Shown piece by piece: positions 25,477-34,110 of a stretch of 64,000 nt of DNA. The notes under the pieces are model-generated. The model was not told the origin of the DNA and ran no database searches. It saw only the letters and a program-made list of their open reading frames with translations. The position numbers were made by a program, and so were the translations under genes. Position 1 is the stretch's first letter. Each line of letters opens with the position of its first letter. The DNA comes from Aureimonas jatrophae (GTDB taxonomy: Bacteria; Pseudomonadota; Alphaproteobacteria; Rhizobiales; Rhizobiaceae), in contig NZ_FNIT01000001.1 in the NCBI RefSeq assembly GCF_900104035.1, positions 186,001 through 250,000 of the forward strand, read 5' to 3'.

Positions 25477-26037
25477 ATGCTGAAGCTGCGCCCAGTTCTC
25501 GCTGCCACCATTCTCAGCGTCGGCCTTGCCGGTGCGGCGCTTGCGCAAAGCCCCGTCATGGTGGGCGGCGCGCCGATGTACGCCAACAAGACCATCGCGC
25601 AGAACGCGCCCGAGGCGCCGAACCTGACGACGCTGGTCGCCGCCGTGAAGGCCGCCGGCCTCGTCGACACGCTCGGCTCGAAGGGTCCCTTCACGGTCTT
25701 CGCGCCCACCAATCGCGCCTTCGAGAAGCTGCCCAAGGGCACGGTCGAGACGCTGGTGAAGCCCGAGAACAAGAAGACGCTCACCAACATCCTGACCTAC
25801 CACGTGGTTGCGGGCGACTACACGGCCGCGCGCCTGATGCGCGAGGCCCGCCGCAACGGCGGCGAGGTGCACCTCAAGACCGTCGAGGGCGCCCCGCTCA
25901 CGGTGAAGATGCAGGGCAAGCGCCTCGTGGTGATCGACCAGTCCGGCAAGGGCGCGACGATCCAGACCCCGGACGTCAAGCAGGCCAACGGCGTCGTCCA
26001 CGTCATCGGCTCGGTTCTGATGCCCAAGATGGGCTGA
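25477..26037 (+). CDS. Secreted fasciclin (FAS1) domain protein
   Basis: This exported single-FAS1-domain protein has 186 residues. A Sec signal peptide covers residues 1-23 (ending GAALAQ). The FAS1 H1 and H2 motifs are visible as GPFTVFAPTNRAFEKLP (about 69) and NGVVHVIGSVLMP at the end, with the YH of TYHVVAGDYTA (about 107). AAGGGAAGGA lies upstream of the ATG. It is the probable target of the ECF sigma factor encoded upstream, as with MPT70/MPT83 in mycobacteria. Its function is likely adhesion or envelope maintenance. Confidence 0.92.
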   Translation: MLKLRPVLAATILSVGLAGAALAQSPVMVGGAPMYANKTIAQNAPEAPNLTTLVAAVKAAGLVDTLGSKGPFTVFAPTNRAFEKLPKGTVETLVKPENKKTLTNILTYHVVAGDYTAARLMREARRNGGEVHLKTVEGAPLTVKMQGKRLVVIDQSGKGATIQTPDVKQANGVVHVIGSVLMPKMG

Positions 26038-26162
26038 CGGCCCGTCACCCCGGCGGGGCCGCGATTGTCCCTTGCGTTCGGCCCCGCACGAGGCCCGGCT
26101 TCTCCCCCGAGCCGGGCCTCCCGCTTGTGAGCAGGCCCGTCGCGCCGCTAAGGGTGGGCGGC

Positions 26163-26321
26163 ATGAACAAGCTCTTCTCGGTTCTCCTGATCGCCCTGAT
26201 GGCGTTTCACCTGTGGCGGCCGCTTGGTTGGCCGGGCCTCAGGCGGCGCGGCGACTTCTGGCGGATCGCGATCGTGGGCTTGGTTCTCTTCGGATTGGAT
26301 GCCGTTCTGCGCCCGCATTGA
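26163..26321 (+). CDS. Small membrane protein of unknown function (52 aa)
   Basis: This short protein has two hydrophobic stretches: residues 4-17 (LFSVLLIALMAFHL) and 34-46 (RIAIVGLVLFGLD). A basic GLRRRGDFW segment lies between them. AAGGGTGGGCGG lies just before the ATG, a good ribosome site. It lies between the fasciclin gene and murA. No family is recognised; it is called on length, composition and ribosome site alone. Confidence 0.55.
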   Translation: MNKLFSVLLIALMAFHLWRPLGWPGLRRRGDFWRIAIVGLVLFGLDAVLRPH

Positions 26322-26429
26322 TGCCGGCCGCGTCGGGTCGTCTATTTGCCGCACTGTCATGGCTCGTGTAGGACGCAAACTTTCGCGAGCTTACGAAGCG
26401 CGCGACCGGGGCGGGGTACAGGGGACTTC

Positions 26430-27722
26430 ATGGACCGCATTCGTATTCGCGGCGGCAACGCCCTCAACGGGACGATCCCGATCTCGGGCGCCAAGAACGC
26501 GGCCCTGCCGCTGATGATCGCCTCGCTTCTGACCGACGACACGCTGACGCTCGAGAACGTGCCGCATCTGGCCGACGTCGAGCAGCTGATTCGCATTCTC
26601 GGCAATCATGGCGTCGACTACACGGTCTCGGGCAAGCGCCTGGCGACTTCGAGCGCCGGCTCGGGCCGCACGATCCACTTCACCGCCCGCACGATCGTCG
26701 ACACCACGGCGCCCTACGAGCTGGTCTCGAAGATGCGCGCGAGCTTCTGGGTGATCGGACCGCTCCTGGCGCGTTGCCACAAGGCCCGCGTCTCGCTGCC
26801 GGGCGGCTGCGCGATCGGAACGCGGCCGGTCGATCTCTTCATCGATGGCCTTCGTGCGTTGGGCGCCGAGATCGACATCGACGCCGGCTATATCGTGGCC
26901 GAGGCGCCGGGCGGCCTCAAGGGCAACCGCTACACCTTCCCGAAGGTTTCGGTCGGTGCGACCCACGTCATGCTGATGGCGGCCTCGCTCGCCAAGGGCG
27001 AGACCGTGATCGAGAACGCGGCGCGCGAGCCCGAGATCGTCGATCTCGCCCAGTGCCTCAACGCGATGGGCGCGCGGATCGAGGGCGCCGGCACCTCCAC
27101 CATCACGATCCAGGGGGTCGAGGCGCTGTCGGGCGCGCGGCACCGCGTCCTGCCCGACCGCATCGAGACCGGCACCTACGCGATGGCGGTCGCGATGACG
27201 GGCGGCGACGTGACGCTCGAGGGCACCCGCACCGATCTTCTGCAGACCGCGTTGACCGCGCTCGGCGACGCCGGCGCCGAGATCACCGACACGCCGAACG
27301 GCATGCGCGTCTACCGCAACGGCAACGGCATTCGCCCCGTGGATGTCGTGACCGATCCGTTCCCGGGCTTTCCCACCGATCTCCAGGCGCAGTTCATGGC
27401 GCTGATGACGCGCGCCGACGGTGTCGCGCATATCACCGAGACCATCTTCGAGAACCGGTTCATGCACGTGCAGGAGTTGGCTCGCCTCGGCGCCAAGATC
27501 TCGCTGTCCGGTCAGATGGCCCGCGTCGAGGGCGTGCCGCGCCTCGTCGGCGCGCCGGTCATGGCGACCGACCTTCGGGCTTCCGTCAGTCTGGTGATCG
27601 CCGGTCTCGTCGCGGACGGCGAGACGGTGGTGAACCGTGTGTACCATCTCGACCGGGGCTTCGAGCGGCTCGAGGAGAAGCTCGGCGCCTGCGGCGCGGA
27701 GATCGAGCGCATCAGCGGCTGA
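26430..27722 (+). CDS. murA: UDP-N-acetylglucosamine 1-carboxyvinyltransferase
   Basis: MurA transfers enolpyruvate from PEP to UDP-GlcNAc, the first committed step of peptidoglycan synthesis in the cytoplasm. Length is 430 residues, as expected. SGAKNAALP (about residue 18) holds the conserved lysine-asparagine pair. The catalytic cysteine is present in [15 protein letters not shown] (about 118), so the protein should be fosfomycin-sensitive in the usual way. In many Hyphomicrobiales hisD and small genes stand between murA and infA; here infA follows directly after 168 bases. Confidence 0.97.
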   Translation: MDRIRIRGGNALNGTIPISGAKNAALPLMIASLLTDDTLTLENVPHLADVEQLIRILGNHGVDYTVSGKRLATSSAGSGRTIHFTARTIVDTTAPYELVSKMRASFWVIGPLLARCHKARVSLPGGCAIGTRPVDLFIDGLRALGAEIDIDAGYIVAEAPGGLKGNRYTFPKVSVGATHVMLMAASLAKGETVIENAAREPEIVDLAQCLNAMGARIEGAGTSTITIQGVEALSGARHRVLPDRIETGTYAMAVAMTGGDVTLEGTRTDLLQTALTALGDAGAEITDTPNGMRVYRNGNGIRPVDVVTDPFPGFPTDLQAQFMALMTRADGVAHITETIFENRFMHVQELARLGAKISLSGQMARVEGVPRLVGAPVMATDLRASVSLVIAGLVADGETVVNRVYHLDRGFERLEEKLGACGAEIERISG

Positions 27723-27749
27723 GCGGCGTCGTCCCCATCCGATTTCGTG

Positions 27750-27774
27750 CGCGGCGCTTGCTTTTTGCGCCGCG
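27750..27774. terminator. Hairpin after murA
   Basis: CGCGGCGC and GCGCCGCG pair perfectly around a nine-base T-rich loop, 27 bases past the murA stop. The T-run is in the loop rather than after the stem, so it may be a factor-dependent or weak terminator. Confidence 0.45.
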
Positions 27775-27890
27775 AACAACGATCTAGGGCCGACATTCCC
27801 GATATGTTGACCGCTTCGCTGAGCGAGCGGCCGCTCTGGATCGCGCCGACCTTCGGGCCAGCCGACCCGCCCTGAAGGTTTAAAGCACGC

Positions 27891-28109
27891 ATGGCGAAAG
27901 AAGAAGTTCTCGAGTTTCCGGGGGTCGTCACCGAACTCCTGCCCAACGCGACCTTCCGCATCAAGCTCGAGAACGAACACGAGATCATCGCCCACACGGC
28001 CGGCCGCATGCGCAAGAACCGCATCCGCGTGCTGACGGGCGACAAGGTCCTGGTGGAGATGACGCCCTACGACCTGACCAAGGGCCGCATCACCTACCGC
28101 TTCAAGTAG
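27891..28109 (+). CDS. infA: Translation initiation factor IF-1
   Basis: This is the 72-residue S1/OB-fold protein that occupies the ribosomal A site during initiation. The sequence has the usual [20 protein letters not shown] start, [17 protein letters not shown] and the C-terminal [13 protein letters not shown]. It is followed after 16 bases by the maf gene, the conserved order in Hyphomicrobiales. Confidence 0.97.
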   Translation: MAKEEVLEFPGVVTELLPNATFRIKLENEHEIIAHTAGRMRKNRIRVLTGDKVLVEMTPYDLTKGRITYRFK

Positions 28110-28125
28110 CCCGAAGGGTCTCCAG

Positions 28126-28767
28126 ATGGGCGGCAGTGCACTGGTTCTGGCTTCCGGCTCGCCGCGGCGCCTGGAACTGCTTCAGCAGATCGGCATCGAG
28201 CCCGAGCGCCTCCTGCCCGCCGATCTCGACGAGACGCCCGAGCGATCCGAGCATCCCCGCCAACTCGCCAAGCGCCTCGCGCGCGATAAGGCTCGCGCCG
28301 CGTTCGAGACGCTCAAGGCGCGCGGCGAGACGGGACGCTACGTGCTGGGCGCCGATACCGTGGTCGCGGTCGGGCGCCAGGTCGTGCCTAAGGCCGAGAT
28401 CGAGGACGAGGCGGTCGACAATCTCCGCCTTCTGTCAGGCCGAACGCACCGGGTCTTCACCGGCGTCTGCCTCGTCACGCCGCGCGGCCGCGAGCGCATC
28501 CGCCTCGTCGAGACGCGCCTGCGCTTCAAGCGCCTGTCGCGCGAGGACATCGAACTCTACGTCGCCTCCGACGAATGGCGCGGCAAGGCGGGCGGCTACG
28601 CCGTCCAGGGCCGGGCCGGCGCCTTCGTGGTGCGCATGGTCGGCTCCTACACGAATGTCGTGGGTCTGCCGCTTTATGAGACCCTGTCCCTTCTGGAGGG
28701 CGAGGGCTTCAAGGTCGCGGCAGCCGGCGTCGGCACCGTTGCCCCGGCGGACCGCGTCGACGCGTGA
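28126..28767 (+). CDS. Maf-like nucleoside triphosphate pyrophosphatase
   Basis: This 213-residue protein of the Maf/Ham1 superfamily hydrolyses non-canonical or modified nucleoside triphosphates. [14 protein letters not shown] (residues 6-19) is the hallmark N-terminal motif, and [21 protein letters not shown] and the C-terminal [16 protein letters not shown] follow. It is encoded directly after infA and overlaps yacG by four bases. Confidence 0.93.
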   Translation: MGGSALVLASGSPRRLELLQQIGIEPERLLPADLDETPERSEHPRQLAKRLARDKARAAFETLKARGETGRYVLGADTVVAVGRQVVPKAEIEDEAVDNLRLLSGRTHRVFTGVCLVTPRGRERIRLVETRLRFKRLSREDIELYVASDEWRGKAGGYAVQGRAGAFVVRMVGSYTNVVGLPLYETLSLLEGEGFKVAAAGVGTVAPADRVDA

Positions 28768-28970
28768 GCGAGAAGGTGACGCCGCTGCGGCCGCGCCGCA
28801 AATGTCCGGAATGCGGGCATCCCTCGGAGCGTGAAACGTTTCCGTTCTGCTCCCCGCGATGCAAGGCGGTGGACCTCAATCGCTGGCTGTCGGGCGCCTA
28901 CGTCATTCCGGGTCCCTCGGTCGGCGCGGACACGATGCCCGACGACGACGAGGACCGCTCGCGCAACTGA
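28764..28970 (+). CDS. yacG: DNA gyrase inhibitor YacG, zinc-binding
   Basis: This 68-residue zinc protein has the four-cysteine pattern CPECG...FCSPRCK (residues about 12-36) followed by [15 protein letters not shown], diagnostic for YacG. In E. coli the protein binds GyrB. The GTG start overlaps the maf stop (GTGA). The acidic C-terminus ([10 protein letters not shown]) is usual. No tRNA gene follows, unlike in some related genomes. Confidence 0.93.
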   Translation: MSEKVTPLRPRRKCPECGHPSERETFPFCSPRCKAVDLNRWLSGAYVIPGPSVGADTMPDDDEDRSRN

Positions 28971-28975
28971 ACGCG

Positions 28976-29581
28976 TCAGGGCGTGACGGCGCTGACCACG
29001 GGATCAGACGAGGACTCGATCTCGACCCAGAGACCTGGATCCTCGCTCGACTGCCGCTTCAGGAATTCGTAGGGCGCATCCCGCCACGACAGGACGCGCC
29101 AGTCCAGATTGTCGAGGACGAAGTCGCCCTGGCGCGTGCGCAGCGTCAGGATCGCATGACCGGTGCCGTCGCGCTTGCGCACCACGGTCACGAGAAGATC
29201 CGAGAGCGGTATGCCGGCCGCGTGGAGGCGGGCGCGCTTCAGGAGGGCGAAGTCCTCGCAGTCGCCGGACTTGTCGGGCAGGGTCCAATATTCCTCGCGG
29301 CCGTACAGCGCCTGGTCGGAGGCCGGCTTGATCTGCGTGTTCACGGCGCTGTTCACGTCGGCGACGAGTCGCACCAGCTGCGACGTCAGGTTGATGGGGC
29401 CTGCAATGTCGTCGCGCGCAAGGGGAGCGCAGTCGCGCGGCTGTTCCTGACAATAGGCGAAATGACCGAACGGCTGTTTCGTCGGATGGCCGATGGGCAT
29501 GACGGCCGGTGCTGCCTGCGAGGCCGAGCCGGAAAAAAGGCAAAGCAGGAGCGCTGCGCCGAACACGCGCCGAAAAATCAT
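28976..29581 (-). CDS. Transglutaminase-like cysteine peptidase (BTLCP family)
   Basis: This exported 201-residue protein of the bacterial transglutaminase-like cysteine proteinase family has a signal peptide over residues 1-23. The catalytic triad is visible: Cys in GDCEDFALLKR (about 107), His in GTGHAILTLRT (about 142) and Asp in FVLDNLDWRVLSW (about 155). Family members in alphaproteobacteria are periplasmic and often linked to biofilm adhesin processing or c-di-GMP signalling (LapG relatives). Here no adhesin gene is adjacent. ACGGAGA lies before the ATG. Its stop faces yacG across five bases. Confidence 0.88.
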   Translation of the reverse strand: MIFRRVFGAALLLCLFSGSASQAAPAVMPIGHPTKQPFGHFAYCQEQPRDCAPLARDDIAGPINLTSQLVRLVADVNSAVNTQIKPASDQALYGREEYWTLPDKSGDCEDFALLKRARLHAAGIPLSDLLVTVVRKRDGTGHAILTLRTRQGDFVLDNLDWRVLSWRDAPYEFLKRQSSEDPGLWVEIESSSDPVVSAVTP

Positions 29582-29625
29582 CGCGATCTCCGTCGATCGA
29601 GCGGCCCGTTTCCCGCTCGAAGCCC

Positions 29626-29654
29626 ATCGTGAGTGCGACGCAAAAAGCTGTCAA
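29626..29654 (-). promoter_or_regulatory. Candidate promoter of the BTLCP gene
   Basis: On the minus strand TTGACA is followed after 17 bases by CACGAT, 45 bases before the BTLCP start. The -35 is perfect and the -10 is poor. It lies in the 234-base gap between the hydrolase and BTLCP genes, which otherwise shows no gene. Confidence 0.4.
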
Positions 29655-29815
29655 TCGGCAGATCGCCGTGAAGCTGGCGCGAAAGCGGCGTTGCGGCGCG
29701 CAAAATGGAAGCCATGTGCCGAAGGGCAAGGCATTTGCGCCGATTTTTCAATGGGACGCTTCGATACGGGACGACCGCTCTGTTGCCGATCCGTCACGAA
29801 TCCGTCGCGCCGCCG

Positions 29816-30607
29816 TCACGCGAGCGCGGCGACCTCCTTCAGAAGATCGAGAACCGCCTGTTCCATGCGCTGCAGATCTTCGGGCTCGGACAGACGATGG
29901 TCGCCCCCTGGAACCAGTGTCATCGTGACGTTCTCGCTCGGCAGCAAGGCGGCCAGGTCGAGCGCATGACTGGGAGGAACCTCGCGGTCCTCCATTCCCT
30001 GTATGATGCGGACCGGCACGCCGCCGAGATCGATCGGACCGGTCATCACCGCAGCGGCGCGCCCGTCCTCGATCAGCTCACGGGTGTAGACCATGCCCTC
30101 GCCGTAGGGGGACGGCTCGACGAAACGTCCGGTTTCCTCGAGTTCGCGACGCTGCGTGTCGGTGAGGTTCGGCTCCACGAGCCGCGTCGTGAAGTCGGGC
30201 GCGGGCGCCAGGAGGAGCAGCGCCACCGCCGGGTTGCGCCCCTCGGTTCGCAGCGGTCCCACAAGCCCCAACGCGATCCACGCCCCCATGCTGGATCCCG
30301 CGAGGATCACCGGCCCCTCGGGTGCCAGTGCCGCGATCGCCTCTCGCGCATCCTCGGTCCAGAGCGTGATCGTGCCGTCCTCGAACCGGCCCTCCGACGT
30401 GCCATGCCCGCGATAATCGAATCGCAGGAAGCCGAAGCCTTCCCGGCTCGCCAGGGCGTCCAGCGCCTCGGCCTTGGTTCCCGTCATGTCCGAGCGCAGG
30501 CCGCCCAGCCAGACAAGGGTCGGACCGCGACCGGTCCAGCGCGCATAGGCGAGCGCCGGTTGGCTATCGCGGCGCAGCAAGCCTGCGGATCGGGACGCAT
30601 CGGGCAT
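29816..30607 (-). CDS. Alpha/beta hydrolase (ABHD10-like esterase)
   Basis: This cytoplasmic alpha/beta hydrolase has 263 residues. The nucleophile elbow is AGSSMGAW (Ser about 106), the oxyanion region is WLGGLRSDM (about 33), and LRFDYRGHGTSEGRFEDGTI (about 61) closely follows the pattern of the ABHD10 acyl-protein thioesterase/esterase group. The catalytic Asp and His would be in MEDREVP (about 215) and GGDHRLS (about 240). The ATG at 30607 is chosen because similarity begins there. It is divergent from infC. The natural ester substrate is not known. Confidence 0.87.
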   Translation of the reverse strand: MPDASRSAGLLRRDSQPALAYARWTGRGPTLVWLGGLRSDMTGTKAEALDALASREGFGFLRFDYRGHGTSEGRFEDGTITLWTEDAREAIAALAPEGPVILAGSSMGAWIALGLVGPLRTEGRNPAVALLLLAPAPDFTTRLVEPNLTDTQRRELEETGRFVEPSPYGEGMVYTRELIEDGRAAAVMTGPIDLGGVPVRIIQGMEDREVPPSHALDLAALLPSENVTMTLVPGGDHRLSEPEDLQRMEQAVLDLLKEVAALA

Positions 30608-30830
30608 GGGTGGGCGAGCTCCGCTGGTCGTCGGCGCGGCGCGTCCGTTCGCACGCCTTGGCATTTTTTGCCGCAGCGACACGTGAAAAGCGCGCCGGGA
30701 CGTGCTATATCGAGATGGAAATCCGACCGAGCCGCGCTCGGCGGGCGGCGCCCCCGGCGATCCGACCCGCGCCCTGCGGCGGCCGAGATGTCGCAAACGC
30801 CAGTATCGTCGTCAACCGGAGTCAACGACC

Positions 30831-31370
30831 ATTCGCAGACCCTTTCGCGCCCCGCCCACTCAAAAGGAAGGCCCTCGTTCCAACCGCGACATCCGCGTCC
30901 CGCAGATTCAGCTGATCGATGCCGACGGCCAGAATCGCGGTGTGACAGCGACCGCGGACGCGTTGGCCATGGCTGAGGAAGCGGGTCTCGACCTCGTCGA
31001 GATCGTGCCCAATGCAACGCCCCCGGTCTGCAAGATCGTCGATCTGGGCCGTTTGAAATACGAGAGCCAGAAGAAGGCCGCCGAAGCGCGCAAGCGCCAG
31101 AAGATCATCGAGGTCAAAGAGATCAAGATGCGGCCCAATATCGACGACCACGACTACGACACCAAGATGAAGGCGGTGCGCCGCTTCTTCGAGGAAGGCG
31201 ACAAGGTCAAGGTCACGTTGCGCTTCCGGGGCCGCGAGATGGCGCACCAGGAGCTGGGCATGCAGCTCCTCAGCCGCGTGCGCGAGGAGACCGCCGAGAT
31301 CTCAAAGGTCGAGGCCGAGCCCAAGCTCGAGGGTCGCCAGATGATGATGGTGCTCGCGCCCAAGGGCTGA
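30831..31370 (+). CDS. infC: Translation initiation factor IF-3, ATT start
   Basis: IF-3 binds the 30S subunit and enforces start-codon choice. No ATG, GTG or TTG fits the conserved N-terminus. The ATT at 30831, read as [21 protein letters not shown], matches the usual alphaproteobacterial start, and GGAG lies nine bases upstream. A rare AUU-type start is the known basis of IF-3 autoregulation. The protein has 179 residues, with the N-domain ([13 protein letters not shown]) and C-domain ([28 protein letters not shown]) complete. A longer in-frame ATG (30702) adds a low-complexity arginine-rich stretch and is unlikely. Confidence 0.93.
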   Translation: MRRPFRAPPTQKEGPRSNRDIRVPQIQLIDADGQNRGVTATADALAMAEEAGLDLVEIVPNATPPVCKIVDLGRLKYESQKKAAEARKRQKIIEVKEIKMRPNIDDHDYDTKMKAVRRFFEEGDKVKVTLRFRGREMAHQELGMQLLSRVREETAEISKVEAEPKLEGRQMMMVLAPKG

Positions 31371-31406
31371 GCACGGGCAGGGCGCCTTTGCGCCTCGCCA
31401 GACATG

Positions 31407-31436
31407 GGCGGGCCCTTCGCGGCCCGCCTCTTTCGT
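31407..31436 (+). terminator. Rho-independent terminator after infC
   Basis: GGCGGGCC pairs with GGCCCGCC around a six-base loop, followed by TCTTTCGTTT, 36 bases after the infC stop. It separates infC from rpmI-rplT, which then have their own promoter. Confidence 0.75.
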
Positions 31437-31450
31437 TTCGAGACAGCTGA

Positions 31451-31479
31451 TTGCGTTTCCTGTGACGCATCGCTATAAG
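31451..31479 (+). promoter_or_regulatory. Promoter of rpmI-rplT
   Basis: TTGCGT and TATAAG stand 17 bases apart, just after the infC terminator. The 160-base leader that follows contains palindromic stretches (GCCCTAGGGC near 31587; GGGCGCCGC/GCGCCGCG near 31600) that could fold. A ribosomal-protein autoregulation site would be expected here, but none can be proven from sequence. Confidence 0.5.
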
Positions 31480-31648
31480 CCGCCCGTTCAACGACGAGCC
31501 GTCTGGCAGGGCATGCCATGTCGGCTCCGAAAGCTGTCGCGACCTTCGACTGATGTTCGATCGGTGCCGGCCGGACCCACTCCTGCCCTAGGGCTTCAGG
31601 TGGGCGCCGCTTGCGCCGCGTTCGCGATCCTGACCCTAGGAGAGCCAA

Positions 31649-31849
31649 ATGCCCAAGATGAAGACGAAGGCGAGCGCCAAAAAGCGCTTCCGCATGACCG
31701 CCACCGGCAAGGTGAAGGCCGGCCCCGCCGGCAAGCGCCATGGCATGATCAAGCGCTCCAACGACTTTATTCGCAATAGCCGCGGATCGATGATCCTGCA
31801 TGAGGCCGATGCGAAGATCGTCAAGATCTACATGCCCTACAACCGCTGA
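31649..31849 (+). CDS. rpmI: 50S ribosomal protein L35
   Basis: L35 is a 66-residue basic protein of the large subunit. [21 protein letters not shown] at the start and the C-terminal [10 protein letters not shown] fit the family. CTAGGAGAG precedes the ATG by a few bases. It is co-transcribed with rplT 39 bases downstream, the universal arrangement. Confidence 0.97.
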   Translation: MPKMKTKASAKKRFRMTATGKVKAGPAGKRHGMIKRSNDFIRNSRGSMILHEADAKIVKIYMPYNR

Positions 31850-31888
31850 GCGCGGCCGGGCACCTAAAGATTTCAAGGAGATAAGATC

Positions 31889-32305
31889 ATGGCACGCGTC
31901 AAGCGGGGCGTTACGTCCCACGCCAAGCACAAGAAGGTCCTGAAGGCCGCCAAGGGCTTCTACGGCCGTCGCAAGAATACGATCCGCGCCGCCAAGGCCG
32001 CCGTCGATCGCTCGAAGCAGTACGCCACGCGCGACCGCCGCGCCAAGAAGCGCAACTTCCGCGCTCTCTGGATCCAGCGCATCAATGCCGGCGTGCGCGA
32101 GCACGGCCTGACCTACGCCCGCTTCATCGACGGCCTGAACAAGGCCGGCATCGAGGTCGATCGCAAGGTCCTGTCCGACATCGCGATCCACGAGCCCGAG
32201 GCGTTTGCCGCGCTGGTCGAGCAGTCGCGTTCGGCCCTCGGCTACATCGGCGAGACCAGCCAGACCGAGCACGCCCGCGCGGTCGGCGAGAAGCGCGCCG
32301 CCTGA
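31889..32305 (+). CDS. rplT: 50S ribosomal protein L20
   Basis: L20 is an early-assembly protein of the large subunit and in other bacteria a translational repressor of its own operon. Its 138 residues include the family pattern MARVKRGV...[18 protein letters not shown] and [27 protein letters not shown] lies before the ATG. Two hairpins follow the gene. Confidence 0.97.
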   Translation: MARVKRGVTSHAKHKKVLKAAKGFYGRRKNTIRAAKAAVDRSKQYATRDRRAKKRNFRALWIQRINAGVREHGLTYARFIDGLNKAGIEVDRKVLSDIAIHEPEAFAALVEQSRSALGYIGETSQTEHARAVGEKRAA

Positions 32306-32314
32306 TAAGGCATG

Positions 32315-32338
32315 GCGCTCCCGAGGAGCGCTTCGTTT
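32315..32338 (+). terminator. Terminator 1 after rplT
   Basis: GCGCTCC and GGAGCGC pair around a three-base loop (CGA) and are followed by TTCGTTT, nine bases beyond the rplT stop. It is the first of two consecutive hairpins. Confidence 0.7.
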
Positions 32339-32347
32339 GACTTTTGA

Positions 32348-32386
32348 AAAGGGGCTGCGATCCGATGGGAGCGCGGCCCCTTTCGC
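32348..32386 (+). terminator. Terminator 2 after rplT
   Basis: AAAGGGGC and GCCCCTTT pair across a 20-base interior, continuing into TTTCGCG. With the preceding hairpin it should insulate rplT from pheS. Confidence 0.6.
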
Positions 32387-32413
32387 GTTCCAGCCCGCCC
32401 GATGAGCCGAAGG

Positions 32414-32441
32414 CTTGCTCTTGCGCGGCACAAACCTCTAG
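32414..32441 (+). promoter_or_regulatory. Candidate pheS promoter
   Basis: CTTGCT and CTCTAG, 16 bases apart, resemble the alphaproteobacterial CTTGAC/CTATAT pattern. They lie just after the tandem terminators and about 60 bases before the pheS start. The match is partial. Confidence 0.35.
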
Positions 32442-32503
32442 GAAGACCCCTGCCGCGAGAGCTGGTTTGCGCTCGCCCGGATGCCCGTACGCAAGGACTG
32501 CCC

Positions 32504-33589
32504 GTGACCGACCTTTCCGCGCTTGAGACCCGCTACCTCGCAGCCGTGGCCGAGGCCGGCGACGAGGCGGCTCTGGAGGCGGTGCGCCTCGAGGCGCTGG
32601 GGAAGAAGGGCGAGGTGTCCGAGCTGCTGAAGGGCTTGGGGCGCATGAGCCCGGAGGAGCGACGCGAGGCGGGTCCCGCGATCAACGGTCTGCGCGACCG
32701 GTTGCAGGCAGCGCTTGGCGAGCGCCGCGAGACGCTGGCCGGCGCCGCGATCGAGGCCCGCCTTGCCGCCGAGCGCCTCGACGTGACGCTGCCGGTGCGC
32801 TCGTCGCCGCTTTCGCGCGGCCGTCTCCACCCGATCAGCCAGGTGATCGACGAGATCACCGCGATCTTCTCCGACCTCGGCTTCTCGGTGGCGGAGGGGC
32901 CGGACATCGAGACCGACTACTACAACTTCACCGCGCTGAACTTTCCCGTCGGCCATCCCGCGCGCGAGATGCACGACACGTTCTTCCTGCCCGCCGGTGC
33001 GGACGGGGAGCGCAAGGTGCTGCGCACGCACACGTCGCCTGTTCAGATCCGCACGATGGAGGCACAGAAGCCGCCGATCCGCATCGTCATCCCCGGCAAG
33101 ACCTACCGTCAGGATTCCGACGCGACCCACTCGCCGATGTTCCATCAGGTCGAGGGACTGGTGATCGACCGCACCGCCAACGTCGCCAACATGAAGTGGG
33201 TGCTGCAGACCTTCTGCGAGGCCTTCTTCGAGGTGCCGAAGGTCAACATGCGCTTTCGCCCGTCCTTCTTCCCGTTCACCGAACCCTCGATGGAGGTCGA
33301 CATCCAGTGCGACCGCTCGCGTCCCGGCGAGGTGCGCTTCGGCGAGGGCAGCGACTGGATGGAGATCCTGGGTTGCGGCATGGTCCATCCCAACGTCCTG
33401 CGGGCGGGCGGGCTGGATCCCGACGAGTACCAGGGTTTTGCCTGGGGCATGGGCATCGACCGCATCGCGATGCTGAAATACGGCATGCCGGACCTGCGCG
33501 CCTTCTTCGACGCGGACGCGCGCTGGATCGAGCATTACGGCTTCCGTCCGCTCGACATGCCGACGCTCTTCGGCGGCCTGTCGGCCTGA
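32504..33589 (+). CDS. pheS: Phenylalanine-tRNA ligase alpha subunit
   Basis: PheS is the catalytic subunit of the alpha2-beta2 synthetase that charges tRNA-Phe. Its 361 residues start with GTG at 32504 ([15 protein letters not shown]), with AAGGA six bases upstream; an upstream ATG gives a non-conserved extension. Class II motifs are seen at [10 protein letters not shown] (about 106), the [13 protein letters not shown] block (about 205) and [13 protein letters not shown] (about 316). It is separated from pheT by a small membrane-protein gene. Confidence 0.97.
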   Translation: MTDLSALETRYLAAVAEAGDEAALEAVRLEALGKKGEVSELLKGLGRMSPEERREAGPAINGLRDRLQAALGERRETLAGAAIEARLAAERLDVTLPVRSSPLSRGRLHPISQVIDEITAIFSDLGFSVAEGPDIETDYYNFTALNFPVGHPAREMHDTFFLPAGADGERKVLRTHTSPVQIRTMEAQKPPIRIVIPGKTYRQDSDATHSPMFHQVEGLVIDRTANVANMKWVLQTFCEAFFEVPKVNMRFRPSFFPFTEPSMEVDIQCDRSRPGEVRFGEGSDWMEILGCGMVHPNVLRAGGLDPDEYQGFAWGMGIDRIAMLKYGMPDLRAFFDADARWIEHYGFRPLDMPTLFGGLSA

Positions 33590-33666
33590 TCCCTCCGCCG
33601 GTTTGACCCGCTTCCGAAAGGCGGGCATGACCGGACACCGTCCACGCCTTCCCGAGGAAGAATCCC

Positions 33667-34071
33667 ATGGCCCCTGGCGCCGCCGGCATCGCGCGTTTCA
33701 CCGTGGTGGAGTTCATCGCGGTCGTGGCGGGCTCGATCATCGGACTGCTGGCGACCGCTCTGGTCGGATGGCTGTTCCAGGACATCCCGTTCGGAACGGT
33801 CGCGGCCTCGGCCGGATACTATGTGCTCGCCCTGGTGACGGTCGCGCTCTTCTCCGCGCTCTACGCCTATCTGCCGGGCACGCCGGCGACGCTTGCCTCG
33901 CTCGCCGTCGGCATCCTCCTGCCGACCGTGATCGTGCGCTTCTCGTTCGATGCGCCGCAGCCGCTCGGCACGCTTCTCCTGCTCCACGTCGTCTTCGCGC
34001 TGGTCGCCCTGTCCGTCTACCGCTTCGTCCACGCCGGCGGGCTGCCGGGCACGCAGCCGACCCGCCCCTGA
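33667..34071 (+). CDS. Four-helix membrane protein of unknown function between pheS and pheT
   Basis: This 134-residue integral membrane protein has four hydrophobic segments, at about residues 13-35, 47-67, 73-91 and 99-119. GAGGAAG lies upstream of the ATG. The family is not recognised. It sits between pheS and pheT, genes that are usually adjacent, 77 bases after the former and 39 before the latter. It should therefore be co-transcribed with the synthetase, though no functional link is evident. Confidence 0.75.
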   Translation: MAPGAAGIARFTVVEFIAVVAGSIIGLLATALVGWLFQDIPFGTVAASAGYYVLALVTVALFSALYAYLPGTPATLASLAVGILLPTVIVRFSFDAPQPLGTLLLLHVVFALVALSVYRFVHAGGLPGTQPTRP

Positions 34072-34110
34072 TTCCGCGACACGTCGCGACCATTCGAGTT
34101 TAGGCATCCC

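Noticed and set aside
28971-29000. A tRNA gene after yacG, as in some related genomes.
   Set aside because: The sequence does not fold into a cloverleaf and no CCA-terminated acceptor is present.
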